Shown here piece after piece: positions 52,658-60,915 of a stretch of 64,000 nucleotides of DNA. The notes under the pieces were generated by a model. That model was given only the letters and a program-made list of their open reading frames with translations. It did no database searches and was not told the origin of the DNA. Source of the stretch: Amycolatopsis camponoti. Its GTDB lineage: Bacteria > Actinomycetota > Actinomycetes > Mycobacteriales > Pseudonocardiaceae. A program made the translations under genes and the position numbers. Within the stretch, counting starts at the first letter, position 1; every line of letters starts with the position of its first letter. The stretch spans positions 2,430,501-2,494,500 of the forward strand of contig NZ_CABVGP010000002.1 in assembly GCF_902497555.1 (NCBI RefSeq). The letters run 5' to 3'.

Positions 52658-53152
52658 CTACACCCCGCCGACGATGGTCTTGAGGATTTCGACGATGAGG
52701 GGCGCGAGTGCGGCGAGACCGAACCCGATGCCGGACGCCTTGAACGCGCCTTTCGCCTTCTCGATCTCACCCGGGTCGTTGGACGCCATCAGGTAGCGGA
52801 GGCCGCCGATGGTCAGGAACACGAGGGCGACGCCGGCGAGGATGCCCATGATCCACGTCCGGATATTCGAGAGGACCTGGTCGACCGACTGCGCGAGCGC
52901 GACGTACTGCACCGTCTCGGCGTGCGCGGCAGACGCGCCGAGCAGCAGCGCCGCAGCGGCCAGTGTGCAACCGAGTAGAACGACCGAGCGACGGCGCAGC
53001 GGTGTCGGAGACGTCGGAGCTTCCGGCACAAAACCAGGGCGCCGGTAGCTCGTCGCGCGAGCCGAAAACGTGGCGTTCGTGTGAGCTTTGCGCCGGTTCG
53101 GTGGGCGGCGAGTAAGGGTGCGGTGGCTGGGGCGGTGCGAGATCAGTCGCAT
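52658..53152 (-). CDS. VirB2/TrbC-like pilin or channel subunit (164 aa)
   Basis: A long positively charged N-terminus leads to a signal helix (SVVLLGCTLAAAALLLGASA) with a cleavage site near AHAET. The mature part has two membrane helices (IRTWIMGILAGVALVFLTIG, and GFGLAALAPLIVEILKTIVG) around NDPGEIEKAKGAFKA, the VirB2-type layout. ATG 53152 follows AGGAGG. It is coupled to the upstream gene by an overlap of 10 bases. Confidence 0.83.
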   Translation of the reverse strand: MRLISHRPSHRTLTRRPPNRRKAHTNATFSARATSYRRPGFVPEAPTSPTPLRRRSVVLLGCTLAAAALLLGASAAHAETVQYVALAQSVDQVLSNIRTWIMGILAGVALVFLTIGGLRYLMASNDPGEIEKAKGAFKASGIGFGLAALAPLIVEILKTIVGGV

Positions 53153-54120
53153 GAGGACGCCTCCTGAACGGCGCCCGGTTCCGAAGTGGACCGGGATGGG
53201 CGAGGGCGCGCGGGCAGTCGCGTCCCGCGGTCACCAACTCCGGATTTCGGCGAGCGGGGAGACACCGGCCGCCGCGTCGTCTCTGGCTCACCGGCGACAT
53301 TCCGCCGCGGCGCGCGACGCACTCCCGGTCGTGACACGGCGCTGTTCTCGTCGAGGGCGTTGAGGTGGGCGGCGAGCTTGCGCTCGGCGCGGTGCCGGGC
53401 CTGCTGGGCCGCCTTGTACGTCTGGCCGCGGGCGTGTGCGGCGTCGGCCAGCGACAGCTCGCCGAACCTCGTGTCGCCGATCAACGCCGCGTCCGCGACG
53501 GTGAGCACGCCGGCCTTGACAGCAGCGAGCAGGACGAAGTCCGGGTGTCCGCCGAGGTGTTCCGGTCCGGGTGCGCGAGCGCCGAGGTCGGCGACCGGGG
53601 ACGCGGCGTCGAGTGCCTCGCGCAACGTGCGGTGGCCGGCGCGGTAGGCGGCCCAGCGCAGCCGGACGAGGATGGCGGGCCGGGTGAGTTCGACGTCGGT
53701 GAGGGCTTCGAGGAAGCCGGTCAGCACTGCGGCGTGGATGTCGTGGACCTCGCCGCGGAAACGGTTGGTCAGCTTCGCCGCGACCGGCAGCAGCACCGGC
53801 AGGGCCAGTCCGACGCACGCGACCGTCCACGTCCCGCCCTCGGCGCGGGATCGCGTCACCAGCGCGGTCCATGCCGCGTCCCGCGTCTGCTGTGGACATC
53901 CCTTTGCGACGGTCAGGGCGCCGACCTCATCCAGCGGCACTGGCCGCGGCGGAAGGCCGCGCACTTGGCGGCCGTCTAGGGCGACCGGGTGCGGTCCGGT
54001 GACCAACCAGGCGAACGCAGTGCGAGCGCTGTCGAAGACGCCAGGCTCGCCATGCAGGCTGCGGGGGCGCGTCTGCGACGGTCGGGATACGGGCTTGTCC
54101 GGTGACGAGCGCTGGTTCAT
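53143..54120 (-). CDS. Conserved helical protein heading the secretion operon, sigma-factor-like (325 aa)
   Basis: Residues about 30-270 are helical: ARTAFAWLVTGPHPVALDG, LTNRFRGEVHDIHAAVLTGF, LVRLRWAAYRAGHRTLREAL and LADAAHARGQTYKAAQQARH. The last looks like a helix-turn-helix followed by an Arg/Ala-rich helix. The order recalls region 2/region 4 of a sigma factor, but -10-binding residues are not clear. The C-terminal 55 residues are Arg/Pro-rich and disordered. ATG 54120 has GGAGG about 7 bases upstream. The protein may control transcription of the operon it heads. Confidence 0.65.
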   Translation of the reverse strand: MNQRSSPDKPVSRPSQTRPRSLHGEPGVFDSARTAFAWLVTGPHPVALDGRQVRGLPPRPVPLDEVGALTVAKGCPQQTRDAAWTALVTRSRAEGGTWTVACVGLALPVLLPVAAKLTNRFRGEVHDIHAAVLTGFLEALTDVELTRPAILVRLRWAAYRAGHRTLREALDAASPVADLGARAPGPEHLGGHPDFVLLAAVKAGVLTVADAALIGDTRFGELSLADAAHARGQTYKAAQQARHRAERKLAAHLNALDENSAVSRPGVRRAPRRNVAGEPETTRRPVSPRSPKSGVGDRGTRLPARPRPSRSTSEPGAVQEASSCD

Positions 54121-54426
54121 GACGGCCTCCTGAGTGAGCGGAAGGTGACGTCGTCAGGAAGCCGGGCTAGGCGCCTCAAAATCGGCTCAAGACCAGGTCA
54201 GAGCCGTGTCAAAGCCGTTTCAAGATCGTTTCGGGGAATCGAAGGCGGTGCCCGATCGGGCTCCGGAGCTGCGGTGAAGCGCCGGCTACGAGCGGCTTAC
54301 GACGCTGGGCGAAGTCGGATCCGGCGCGGCGGTGTCTCTTGCCGACCTCGTTTCCGGAGTTAGCCGGCGACAGCGCAGAAGCCGCCGACGTTCACAGTCG
54401 GTGGCCCGCCTCCGGAGGTTCCACCC
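54121..54426. promoter_or_regulatory. Divergent promoter region between secretion operon and methyltransferase operon
   Basis: This 306-base gap contains the phased 11-bp repeat array (54176-54237). After the array there are no other repeats. No clean -35/-10 pair was recognised in either direction. Confidence 0.5.
54176..54237. repeat. Six direct heptamers phased at exactly 11 bp
   Basis: TCAAAAT, TCAAGAC, TCAGAGC, TCAAAGC, TCAAGAT and TCGGGGA start at 54176, 54187, 54198, 54209, 54220 and 54231. The exact 11-base period with a TCAAR-type heptamer and 4-base spacers is the pattern known for SARP-family activator sites, which also bind direct heptamers one helical turn apart. It lies 56 to 117 bases before the start of the secretion operon and about 190 bases before the methyltransferase-like gene. 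Confidence 0.78.
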
Positions 54427-55341
54427 GTGACCCGACGCACCAGCCGACCGTCCAACCGTGACGACTCGCCCCGTCCACGTCGCTCTCGTTCCGCCAACGG
54501 CATCCCGTACCCGGGTGCACCCGACCCCGCAGACTCGCGCGAGCGGTCACGCCCCGACGCGAAAACGACCAAGCACGTGAACCGCACTCGCACCCTGGCG
54601 CCGATTCCACCGACCGTGTGGACGGCAGGCCCCAACCCGATCGACCCAGCGGTCACCTGGCCCGCGCCGATCATCGAGGCGATAACGACCAGCTTCTCCC
54701 GACCCGGAGATTGCGTCGTGCTCGCGCCATGGCCGGCGCACGCAGCCGAAACCCGGGGCCTCGCCGGCGACGGTGCGCTGACAGGTGCACGCGACGCCGT
54801 CCGTGCGCTGGGTCGCAATGCAATAGTCGAGGAGCTCGCGCCGACGAGCTCGTCGGTGGCAGGCACTGCGGAGGTAGCGGAGGATCGGGCCGAGTCCGGC
54901 GACGGTGCTCGGTTGGGAGCCATGGCTGCGGATCGGGCCAACTTGGTCATCGCGTCGATGCCGCCGGAGCGCGGTACCGATGGCTCGGCCGAGGTACTGG
55001 CACTCGCCGCCGCTCGCGCGCTCGCCTTCGGCGGTGTCCTCGCCGTCTACACCCACAGCGACTGGTCAACCGGCCGGTTGATCCACCCCTCCGGCCCGAT
55101 GATCGTCGCCGCGCAAAACGCCGACCTGCTCTACCTCCAGCACATCGTCACCGTGCTCACCCCGATCCACGGCGGCCGCCTGCAGCCGATGCCCGAGCCT
55201 CTACGGCAGGTCTCCAACGAAGCGGCCCTCAGCGCACAGCTGGTCGGCTCGGCGACAACGGGACACGCACGCGTGCACGGCGACGTGCTCGTCTTCGCAC
55301 AAGCCCACACCGCAATTGCGCACCCCGAAGACCTCCGATGA
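54427..55341 (+). CDS. Degenerate DNA-methyltransferase-like protein (304 aa)
   Basis: An Arg/Ser-rich disordered N-terminus of about 60 residues leads to a Rossmann-like region: PGDCVVLAPWPAHAAE, then ANLVIASMPPERGTDG where an active enzyme would have a (D/N/S)PPY motif, then FGGVLAVYTHSDW. The catalytic Tyr/Phe is missing, so it is probably not an active methyltransferase. GTG 54427 follows GGAGG. It ends with ATGA overlapping an alternative start of the active methyltransferase. Likely a specificity or regulatory partner, as in paired enzymes; this is inference. Confidence 0.68.
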   Translation: MTRRTSRPSNRDDSPRPRRSRSANGIPYPGAPDPADSRERSRPDAKTTKHVNRTRTLAPIPPTVWTAGPNPIDPAVTWPAPIIEAITTSFSRPGDCVVLAPWPAHAAETRGLAGDGALTGARDAVRALGRNAIVEELAPTSSSVAGTAEVAEDRAESGDGARLGAMAADRANLVIASMPPERGTDGSAEVLALAAARALAFGGVLAVYTHSDWSTGRLIHPSGPMIVAAQNADLLYLQHIVTVLTPIHGGRLQPMPEPLRQVSNEAALSAQLVGSATTGHARVHGDVLVFAQAHTAIAHPEDLR

Positions 55342-55370
55342 CCAGCCGACCAAAGGACAGGTGCACCGCC

Positions 55371-56423
55371 ATGACCACCACCACGCCGTCGCCGGCCGAC
55401 GAGCCGACGATGCCGCTGTCCCGCGTCTTGATCGACGCCCTCGACAACACCCCGGTCACCAGCGCGTCGACGGGAGGAGACGAGCTGCCGGTGTCGGTGT
55501 GGGCGACCGCGCAGACGTCGCCGGCCGCGCAGCGCAAGGGCCGGTACGTGCCGGAGTCGACCGCGCACCCGGCCAAGATGTTGCCCGCCGTCGCCGCGCA
55601 CGCGATCGAGCGGTACACGAAGCCTGGGGAGGTGGTGCTGGACCCGATGTGCGGGATCGGCACCACGTTGGTCGAGGCGATCGACCTCGGCCGCCGTGCG
55701 GTCGGCGTTGAGTACGAGCCCCACTGGGCCGACATCGCCGGTGCGAACCTGCGCTTCGCCCGCGAGCGCGGCCACGACCACGACCACGACGGCCAGGTCG
55801 TCCGCGGCGACGCCCGACAACTCAATGCGCTGTTGCCGGAGCAGTACGTCGGCCAGGTCGCTCTGGTCGTCACCTCGCCGCCGTACGGCCCGTCGGTGCA
55901 CGGCTTGGTCAACACGGACCGGGAGGCCGGAGTCGACAAGGTCAGCAAGCGGCATTACCGCTACGGCAGCGCGCTCGACCGCGGCAATCTTGCCAACGTC
56001 GGCCACCATCGGCTCCTGGCCGGCTTCACCCGCATCCTCACCGCCTGCGCGCGTGTCCTGCGCCCGGGCGGCCACGTGGCGATCACGGTGCGCCCGTGGC
56101 GCGAGCACGCCGAGCTGATCGATCTACCGTCTCAAGTCGCGGCCTGCGGAGCCGCGGCCGGGCTGATTCCGGTCGAGCGATGCGTGGCCCTACTCGCTCG
56201 AGTCGCCGACGAAGGGCTGGTTGTGCGCGGGAGCTTCTTCCAACGCGACTTCATCCGCAAGCAGCGTGAGAGCGGGCTCCCATTGCACCTGATCGCTCAC
56301 GAGGACGTCGTCGTCTTCAAGGCAGCCGGTGGCCGTGCTCGAGAGGATGCGATCCGCCGGGCCGGGCACATCAGCGTCCACCACGAGTACGGCGCGATCG
56401 GGCCCGGCCACTGGGCGGCCTGA
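55371..56423 (+). CDS. DNA methyltransferase, TSPPY type (350 aa)
   Basis: Transfers a methyl group from S-adenosylmethionine to the exocyclic amine of cytosine or adenine. Motif I is VLDPMCGIGTTLVEA with D91, motif IV VVTSPPYGPS at residues 167-176. The order (motif I before IV) with TSPPY fits beta-like or N4-cytosine enzymes. The target-recognition region lies between residues 175 and 230 (REAGVDKVSKRHYRYGSALD). ATG 55371 follows AAAGGACAGG; ATG 55338, overlapping the previous stop, would add 11 residues. No restriction enzyme overlaps it, but nuclease-like genes follow. Confidence 0.88.
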   Translation: MTTTTPSPADEPTMPLSRVLIDALDNTPVTSASTGGDELPVSVWATAQTSPAAQRKGRYVPESTAHPAKMLPAVAAHAIERYTKPGEVVLDPMCGIGTTLVEAIDLGRRAVGVEYEPHWADIAGANLRFARERGHDHDHDGQVVRGDARQLNALLPEQYVGQVALVVTSPPYGPSVHGLVNTDREAGVDKVSKRHYRYGSALDRGNLANVGHHRLLAGFTRILTACARVLRPGGHVAITVRPWREHAELIDLPSQVAACGAAAGLIPVERCVALLARVADEGLVVRGSFFQRDFIRKQRESGLPLHLIAHEDVVVFKAAGGRAREDAIRRAGHISVHHEYGAIGPGHWAA

Positions 56424-56466
56424 AACCGCTGGAAACAGGCAGCACGTGCCGCGCGACTTCACCTGT

Positions 56467-56859
56467 ATGAGCGACACCCCGCTGTGGTTGCAGATCTCGG
56501 TTCCGGCTTTCACCCTCGTGGGCGGGTTCGTGCTCGGACGCGTCACGAAGGTCCTTGATCGGAGGCAGGAGCGACGTGATGTGCAGGCAAGTCGGCGGCC
56601 GAAGTTCGAACTCACCCACTTGACCGGTTCCGGATATCGCCTGCAGAACGTCGGCGATGCCGCGGCGACCGACATCCGGGTGGATTCCGGCAAGTACCCC
56701 CGAGAGCGCCTCATGCGCTTGCCTGACGACCCGTTCGACCTGGCCCAGGATCAACCGGTCGATTTCATCATGTCGACGGGTATCAATTTGCCCAAGCCTG
56801 CGGCCCTGCTGGTCCGATGCGCGGAATTACCCGAAGGAGTGCACGTGGCGGTGCCCTAG
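56467..56859 (+). CDS. Small membrane-anchored protein (130 aa)
   Basis: Begins MSDTPLWLQISVPAFTLVGG, giving one N-terminal membrane helix (residues 7-27), then a charged stretch, VTKVLDRRQERRDVQASRR, and a compact beta-rich domain (YRLQNVGDAAATDIRVD). No strong ribosome-binding site. It is the first gene after the methyltransferase, on the same strand with a 43-base gap. No family is recognised. Confidence 0.6.
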   Translation: MSDTPLWLQISVPAFTLVGGFVLGRVTKVLDRRQERRDVQASRRPKFELTHLTGSGYRLQNVGDAAATDIRVDSGKYPRERLMRLPDDPFDLAQDQPVDFIMSTGINLPKPAALLVRCAELPEGVHVAVP

Positions 56860-56941
56860 ATGGCGAGGACGGCGCGTGGCCGCCCGAGTTTGTCGGGGCC
56901 TGTCCGTACCATCGTGGGGAAAGCGAGAGCAAGGACTGAAC

Positions 56942-57667
56942 ATGTCCGATCGCATTGTGGACTATCCGATAGCGGTTGCCAGCTACGACGACGAAGGACT
57001 GGACGCGGCCATCGACTGGTGCTGCGAGCACATGGAGGATGACGACACTATCTCCGTGTGGACCCACTTGAAATCCAACCTGGGGAACTGCCGCCGACTC
57101 GAGCAGTTCGTCGCTCGCTACCGGAATGTCGAGCACGTGACCGGACGCGGTGGCGGTTATCTTCGCAGTGGCGGTCCGGTCCTGATGGCCTGGCCGGATA
57201 TGCCCGACATCGGACAGTTGATCCAGGAGGGCGGCTCCCGTGTCCGAGCCCTGTGCGTCCTCACCTGGAACGAGGACGCGATCAGACCTTGGGTGTCGGC
57301 AGTTCGGCCGACCCTGCTCGGCGACGACTCGCCGTGGGCCGAGCTGACGCCTGGGCTTGATGGCGTCGTGGTTGAGGCACTGACGAGTCTCACCCGTTCG
57401 GTGAACCACAACAACACCATCTCGGCGGGTTTCGAAAAAGATCACGTCGTGAGCACGCTTCTCGCCCTGCGTGACGCCGGGATCGACATGGACGCCGAAG
57501 CCGTCGAGGGGTGGGCCCTGGCGAACGGCTGGTCCGGCAAGAACCCGCAACGGCTCGGCCAGTACGTGCGCGACATCAACGCCGGGAAACGTCCCCGTTG
57601 TCGCCCAGTTCTTCGAGCTGACTACGTCGACTACCTTCGGCGGCGCGCCGCCGGGCAGGAAGACTGA
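56942..57667 (+). CDS. Hypothetical protein (241 aa)
   Basis: Begins MSDRIVDYPIAVASYDDEGL; ATG 56942 follows AAGGA. The first half has alternating strands and helices (DTISVWTHLKSNLGNCRRLE, RALCVLTWNEDAIRPWVSAV) that could be a Rossmann-like fold. The C-terminal 60 residues are helical, ending RRRAAGQED. No catalytic motif was found. It lies between a membrane protein and a nuclease-like gene in the same direction. Confidence 0.68.
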   Translation: MSDRIVDYPIAVASYDDEGLDAAIDWCCEHMEDDDTISVWTHLKSNLGNCRRLEQFVARYRNVEHVTGRGGGYLRSGGPVLMAWPDMPDIGQLIQEGGSRVRALCVLTWNEDAIRPWVSAVRPTLLGDDSPWAELTPGLDGVVVEALTSLTRSVNHNNTISAGFEKDHVVSTLLALRDAGIDMDAEAVEGWALANGWSGKNPQRLGQYVRDINAGKRPRCRPVLRADYVDYLRRRAAGQED

Positions 57668-57674
57668 CGGAGTC

Positions 57675-58874
57675 ATGACTGTCTACGGCGGCTGGCGCAG
57701 GACGGACGCATCGCGGCAAGGAGCCATGGAGACGCAGGCCGGATTCCTGGATCGGATCGCGGGATCTTACTGGGACCAAGTGCGCGAGGTCATCAACGTC
57801 TGGTGCTCCCACCTGCCCCTGGAACATCAAAAGGGTATCCGCAGCCGCCTCATGGATCGCAATGTCGATGCGAATGTCCATTCGGCGCTGTGGGAGCTGT
57901 ACGTGCACGAGTCGTTGCTGGGCTCCGGGTGTTCGGTGGAGATCGAGCCGACCATGGGCACCCGGGCGAGGAAGCCGGACTTCCTGGTTTCCCGTGATGG
58001 CGAGCAGTTCGTCGTTGAAGCCATCTGGACGGCCGAACGGATCGATGACGCTCGGCACGGTCGGCTGGCGGCTCAGCTGCGGGACGCGGTCGAGAAGAAT
58101 GTCGAAAGTGCGGATTTCGTTCTGTCCATGATGATCAACACGGTGGGTCGCACTCTGCCGCCGCAGAAGGGGTTGAAGGCGGAACTGTCGCAGTGGCTGT
58201 CTGGTCTGGCCCCGGGGCAAGTTGCTGCGCGAGAGGCGCGTCAACGCTCTCCGAGGTACACCTGGCGTGAGGCTGGCTGGTCGATAACGTTCAGTGCCAT
58301 ACCGCGCCGTCGTGGCTCGCGGAGCGGACGGATCATCGCTATCTACCCGGGCGTAAGCATGTTCCGAATCGATGGTTCGCCAGTGCTCGGCGCGGTGGAG
58401 AAAAAGGGCGCGAGGTATGGGGAACTCGGGCTTCCTTACATCGTCGCTGTAGGTGTCGCGGGCGCATTTGTCGAAGATCAAGACATTCAAGCGTCCCTGT
58501 ACGGCAGCACGATCGATCGCGCCGACGCCGGAGCCGGACCGACGCTGACATTGGCGGCGGACGGCTACTGGAAGCCGGGTCGGGATGACGAGCACTCGTT
58601 GGTGAGCGGAGTGCTCACCGTCGACAATCCGGCGCCCGGGACCTGGACGAAGAAGAGTCCTACCTTGTGGTTGAGCCCTCGCGCAGGCTCGTTCCCCGCA
58701 CCGGTCCTGCCGACGTGGTCGACGGCGCGACTCGTGGGAAACCAGGTCGACCATCGACCGGCGGCAGCGGCGCCGCACACAGCGTTGGGACTCGCCCAGG
58801 ATTGGCCAGTCGGAGATCCGTTCCCTCGTGCACCTGCGGCTGTCGACGACACAGCAGATGGAACCGGCCACTGA
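57675..58874 (+). CDS. PD-(D/E)XK nuclease-like protein (399 aa)
   Basis: The core at residues about 70-125 has an upstream E in VEIEPTMGTRARKPDFLV, D102 in KPDFLV and E115 in FVVEAIWTAE, a spacing typical of restriction-type nucleases. The expected Lys two residues after E115 is Ile, so activity would need a migrated Lys or be lost. The rest is a long domain with RIIAIYPGVSMFRIDG and YIVAVGVAGAFVEDQDIQ. ATG 57675 starts 7 bases after the previous stop. With the methyltransferase and HEPN genes this suggests a modification-dependent defence set. Confidence 0.62.
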   Translation: MTVYGGWRRTDASRQGAMETQAGFLDRIAGSYWDQVREVINVWCSHLPLEHQKGIRSRLMDRNVDANVHSALWELYVHESLLGSGCSVEIEPTMGTRARKPDFLVSRDGEQFVVEAIWTAERIDDARHGRLAAQLRDAVEKNVESADFVLSMMINTVGRTLPPQKGLKAELSQWLSGLAPGQVAAREARQRSPRYTWREAGWSITFSAIPRRRGSRSGRIIAIYPGVSMFRIDGSPVLGAVEKKGARYGELGLPYIVAVGVAGAFVEDQDIQASLYGSTIDRADAGAGPTLTLAADGYWKPGRDDEHSLVSGVLTVDNPAPGTWTKKSPTLWLSPRAGSFPAPVLPTWSTARLVGNQVDHRPAAAAPHTALGLAQDWPVGDPFPRAPAAVDDTADGTGH

Positions 58875-59103
58875 TCGCTGCCTGCAGGTGGACGCGGAGC
58901 TCCCGTAGCTGCGAGAGGGCAACAGGTTATTCGGTGGTTGTATAACGCCCTATTCGGTCCGCTACAGACATCCGGCGCAGCGCACGCCACGTCAGCATGG
59001 AATCGACTGGCCGGTGTGGCACTTGTCCAGGATGCTTGCTCGGTGTCGCGCCTGCGGCGCTGCAGGGTGGGCTCAGGTGACTGCCCAGATCGAAAGGTCC
59101 ACA

Positions 59104-60393
59104 GTGAACGAACCCTCTGCCGATGCCGCACTTCGCGCGGAGTCCGGCCAGACGCCCGATGAGGTCGAGTTGTTCCTGCAACTCGGGTCCGTCCGCGATT
59201 TTGCCGTTGGGTGCCGTGAGCTGATCCAGGTTGCCGATGAGATCGCCGCGCGCTCCGATACCCGTTCACCGAGGGAAGTGGCCGACGACGCAGCACGGCA
59301 GGCCGGCACCCCCTCGGACGTCCGAAGCCGGGTGGAGGAAATCTTCGCCGAGGCCGACCTAGAGGCGAGCGCGCACGTCGCGGCCGCGTTCGATGGTGAA
59401 GGCGTTGCTGTTGATGAAATGACGGCTGATCCGTTCGCAATGATCGCCCGGCGCCTCCAGCCCGACGCGATTGTCGAGCAAATCGCTACTCGGCTGCGTA
59501 CGGAGTTCGCTGGGCAGCCTGGAGCTGAGTTGTACGTCGCGGCGTACGTCGCCGCAACCCTTCGCCGTCCGCGCAAACCGCTCCTGCTGCGAGCGCTGCT
59601 TGCGGCGATCTGCGGTCAAGTCGAGGTCTGCGTCCTCCGGATAATGCGGCGCGAACTGATGAGCCAGGGTAGCTATTCCGGCATCAGCGATCCACAACTG
59701 GAGACCGATGTTCGGAAGCTGATGGGGGGCGGCCTCCAGACGTGGCGTTCCAATCTCAACAGCCTTCTGGGCGTCGACGTCACGGCCGGAAGTGCGGACT
59801 GGCCGGGTGTGGTCGAGCTGTTCGAGCGTCGTCATCTGCTGGTTCACCGGGAAGGACTGGTCGATCACCGCTACCGGACGCGGGTGTCCGATGCGCCGCC
59901 GGCTGGGAGCTCGCTGGAGCCCACGTCGGTGTACATGCATCAGGTCATTGACCTGTGCGAGACCGTTACCGTCGGGCTGATCGGGCAGCTTCTTGCTCGT
60001 CGGCGTCCGGAGTTGACTGACCAGCTGGTCGGGATCGCAGCGGCTTGGGCCGAAGAGGCTGTTGCCGAGGGTGCGTGGCTTCGGGCGGAGGGCTACCACC
60101 TGCTTGCGGGAGTGCTGACGGCCGATCAGGTCGAGGGTGAGCGCCGTCGGGTGGATAGTTGGCTCGATCGACAGGAGCGGTTGGGTGTGGACGCGATCCG
60201 CGACGAGGTCGCCGCCTGGGACACCGAGCCGCTGCCTCCTGAATTCGAGCTGGCTCGCTTGGTCCTGCTTGGTGAGAACGAAGCGGGTCTGCGCCTGCTG
60301 GCACAGCTTCGTGCCGAGGGGCTCGTCGGCGATCAGGACGTCGACGCGTGGCGGCTCTTCAGCCGGTGGCGTAAGCAAGGTGTAGTTCCATGA
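59104..60393 (+). CDS. HEPN-domain protein (429 aa)
   Basis: The central part holds R243-x4-H248 in FERRHLLVHREGLVDHRYRT, the R-x4-H pattern of HEPN ribonucleases such as those in abortive-infection and toxin systems. The surrounding helices (ETDVRKLMGGGLQTWRSNLN, MHQVIDLCETVTVGLIGQLL) fit the four-helix HEPN fold. The N-terminal 120 residues and the C-terminal 130 residues are helical with no known motif. GTG 59104 follows GAAAGG; GTG 59077 is an alternative. It is the last gene of the block starting with the methyltransferase. Confidence 0.72.
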   Translation: MNEPSADAALRAESGQTPDEVELFLQLGSVRDFAVGCRELIQVADEIAARSDTRSPREVADDAARQAGTPSDVRSRVEEIFAEADLEASAHVAAAFDGEGVAVDEMTADPFAMIARRLQPDAIVEQIATRLRTEFAGQPGAELYVAAYVAATLRRPRKPLLLRALLAAICGQVEVCVLRIMRRELMSQGSYSGISDPQLETDVRKLMGGGLQTWRSNLNSLLGVDVTAGSADWPGVVELFERRHLLVHREGLVDHRYRTRVSDAPPAGSSLEPTSVYMHQVIDLCETVTVGLIGQLLARRRPELTDQLVGIAAAWAEEAVAEGAWLRAEGYHLLAGVLTADQVEGERRRVDSWLDRQERLGVDAIRDEVAAWDTEPLPPEFELARLVLLGENEAGLRLLAQLRAEGLVGDQDVDAWRLFSRWRKQGVVP

Positions 60394-60414
60394 CCGCGTC
60401 CAGGAACGCATCGG

Positions 60415-60454
60415 GTGGCCGGAGCCGACTCGGGGGTACGCCTGCTCCGGCCAC
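60415..60454. terminator. Stem-loop between convergent genes
   Basis: A perfect 11-bp inverted repeat, GTGGCCGGAGC with GCTCCGGCCAC, around an 18-base loop, 22 bases after the HEPN stop. It probably terminates both the HEPN gene and transcription from the opposing aldehyde dehydrogenase remnant. Confidence 0.7.
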
Positions 60455-60469
60455 TCTGAGGTCTCCAGG

Positions 60470-60915
60470 TCAGAACGGGAACGGGTGCGCTGCCTCCCGG
60501 TAGGTGACCCGCTGCCACTGGGTGAACTCGTCCCAGCTGCTCTGCGAGCCGAACCGAGCGCCATTGCCGGACGCCCCCGTGCCGCCGAAGGGGGCGTACG
60601 CGTCGTTGTTGAGCGTCTGGTCGTTGACGTGCACGATGCCCGTCCGCAGACGCTGGGCGAGGTCGCGGCCCCGCTCCAGCGAGCCCGTCTGCACCGCTGC
60701 GACCAGGCCGTACTCGGTGGCGTTCGCGACCTCGACCGCTTCGTCGGCGTCGCGGACTACCACGACGGGTGCGACCGGGCCGAAGATCTCCTCGCGGAAT
60801 GCGGGCATCTCGGTGGTCACCCCGGCCAGCGCAGAGCGATCGCGAACGCTCGTGAAGTTGATACGCGCGAATGGAGCGTCTTCGCATAGCGGGTCGAGGT
60901 ATCTAGAGTAGTCGC
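60470..60915 (-). pseudogene. Aldehyde dehydrogenase remnant with internal deletion
   Basis: The C-terminal third is intact: TTEMPAFREEIFGPVAPVVV, TEYGLVAAVQTGSLERGRDL, GIVHVNDQTLNNDAYAPFGG and the end RVTYREAAHPFPF. Just upstream, ARINFTSV matches the ARINFTGS motif that normally lies about 130 residues earlier. The segment between, including the catalytic Cys and Glu, is missing, so the gene suffered an internal deletion as well as loss of its N-terminus. It resembles benzaldehyde or vanillin dehydrogenases. It is non-functional. Confidence 0.82.

Noticed and set aside
54176..54237. CRISPR-like interpretation of the short repeats
   Set aside because: The units are only 7 bases plus 4-base spacers with no unique spacers; the pattern fits regulator sites. 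No CRISPR array or Cas gene was seen anywhere.
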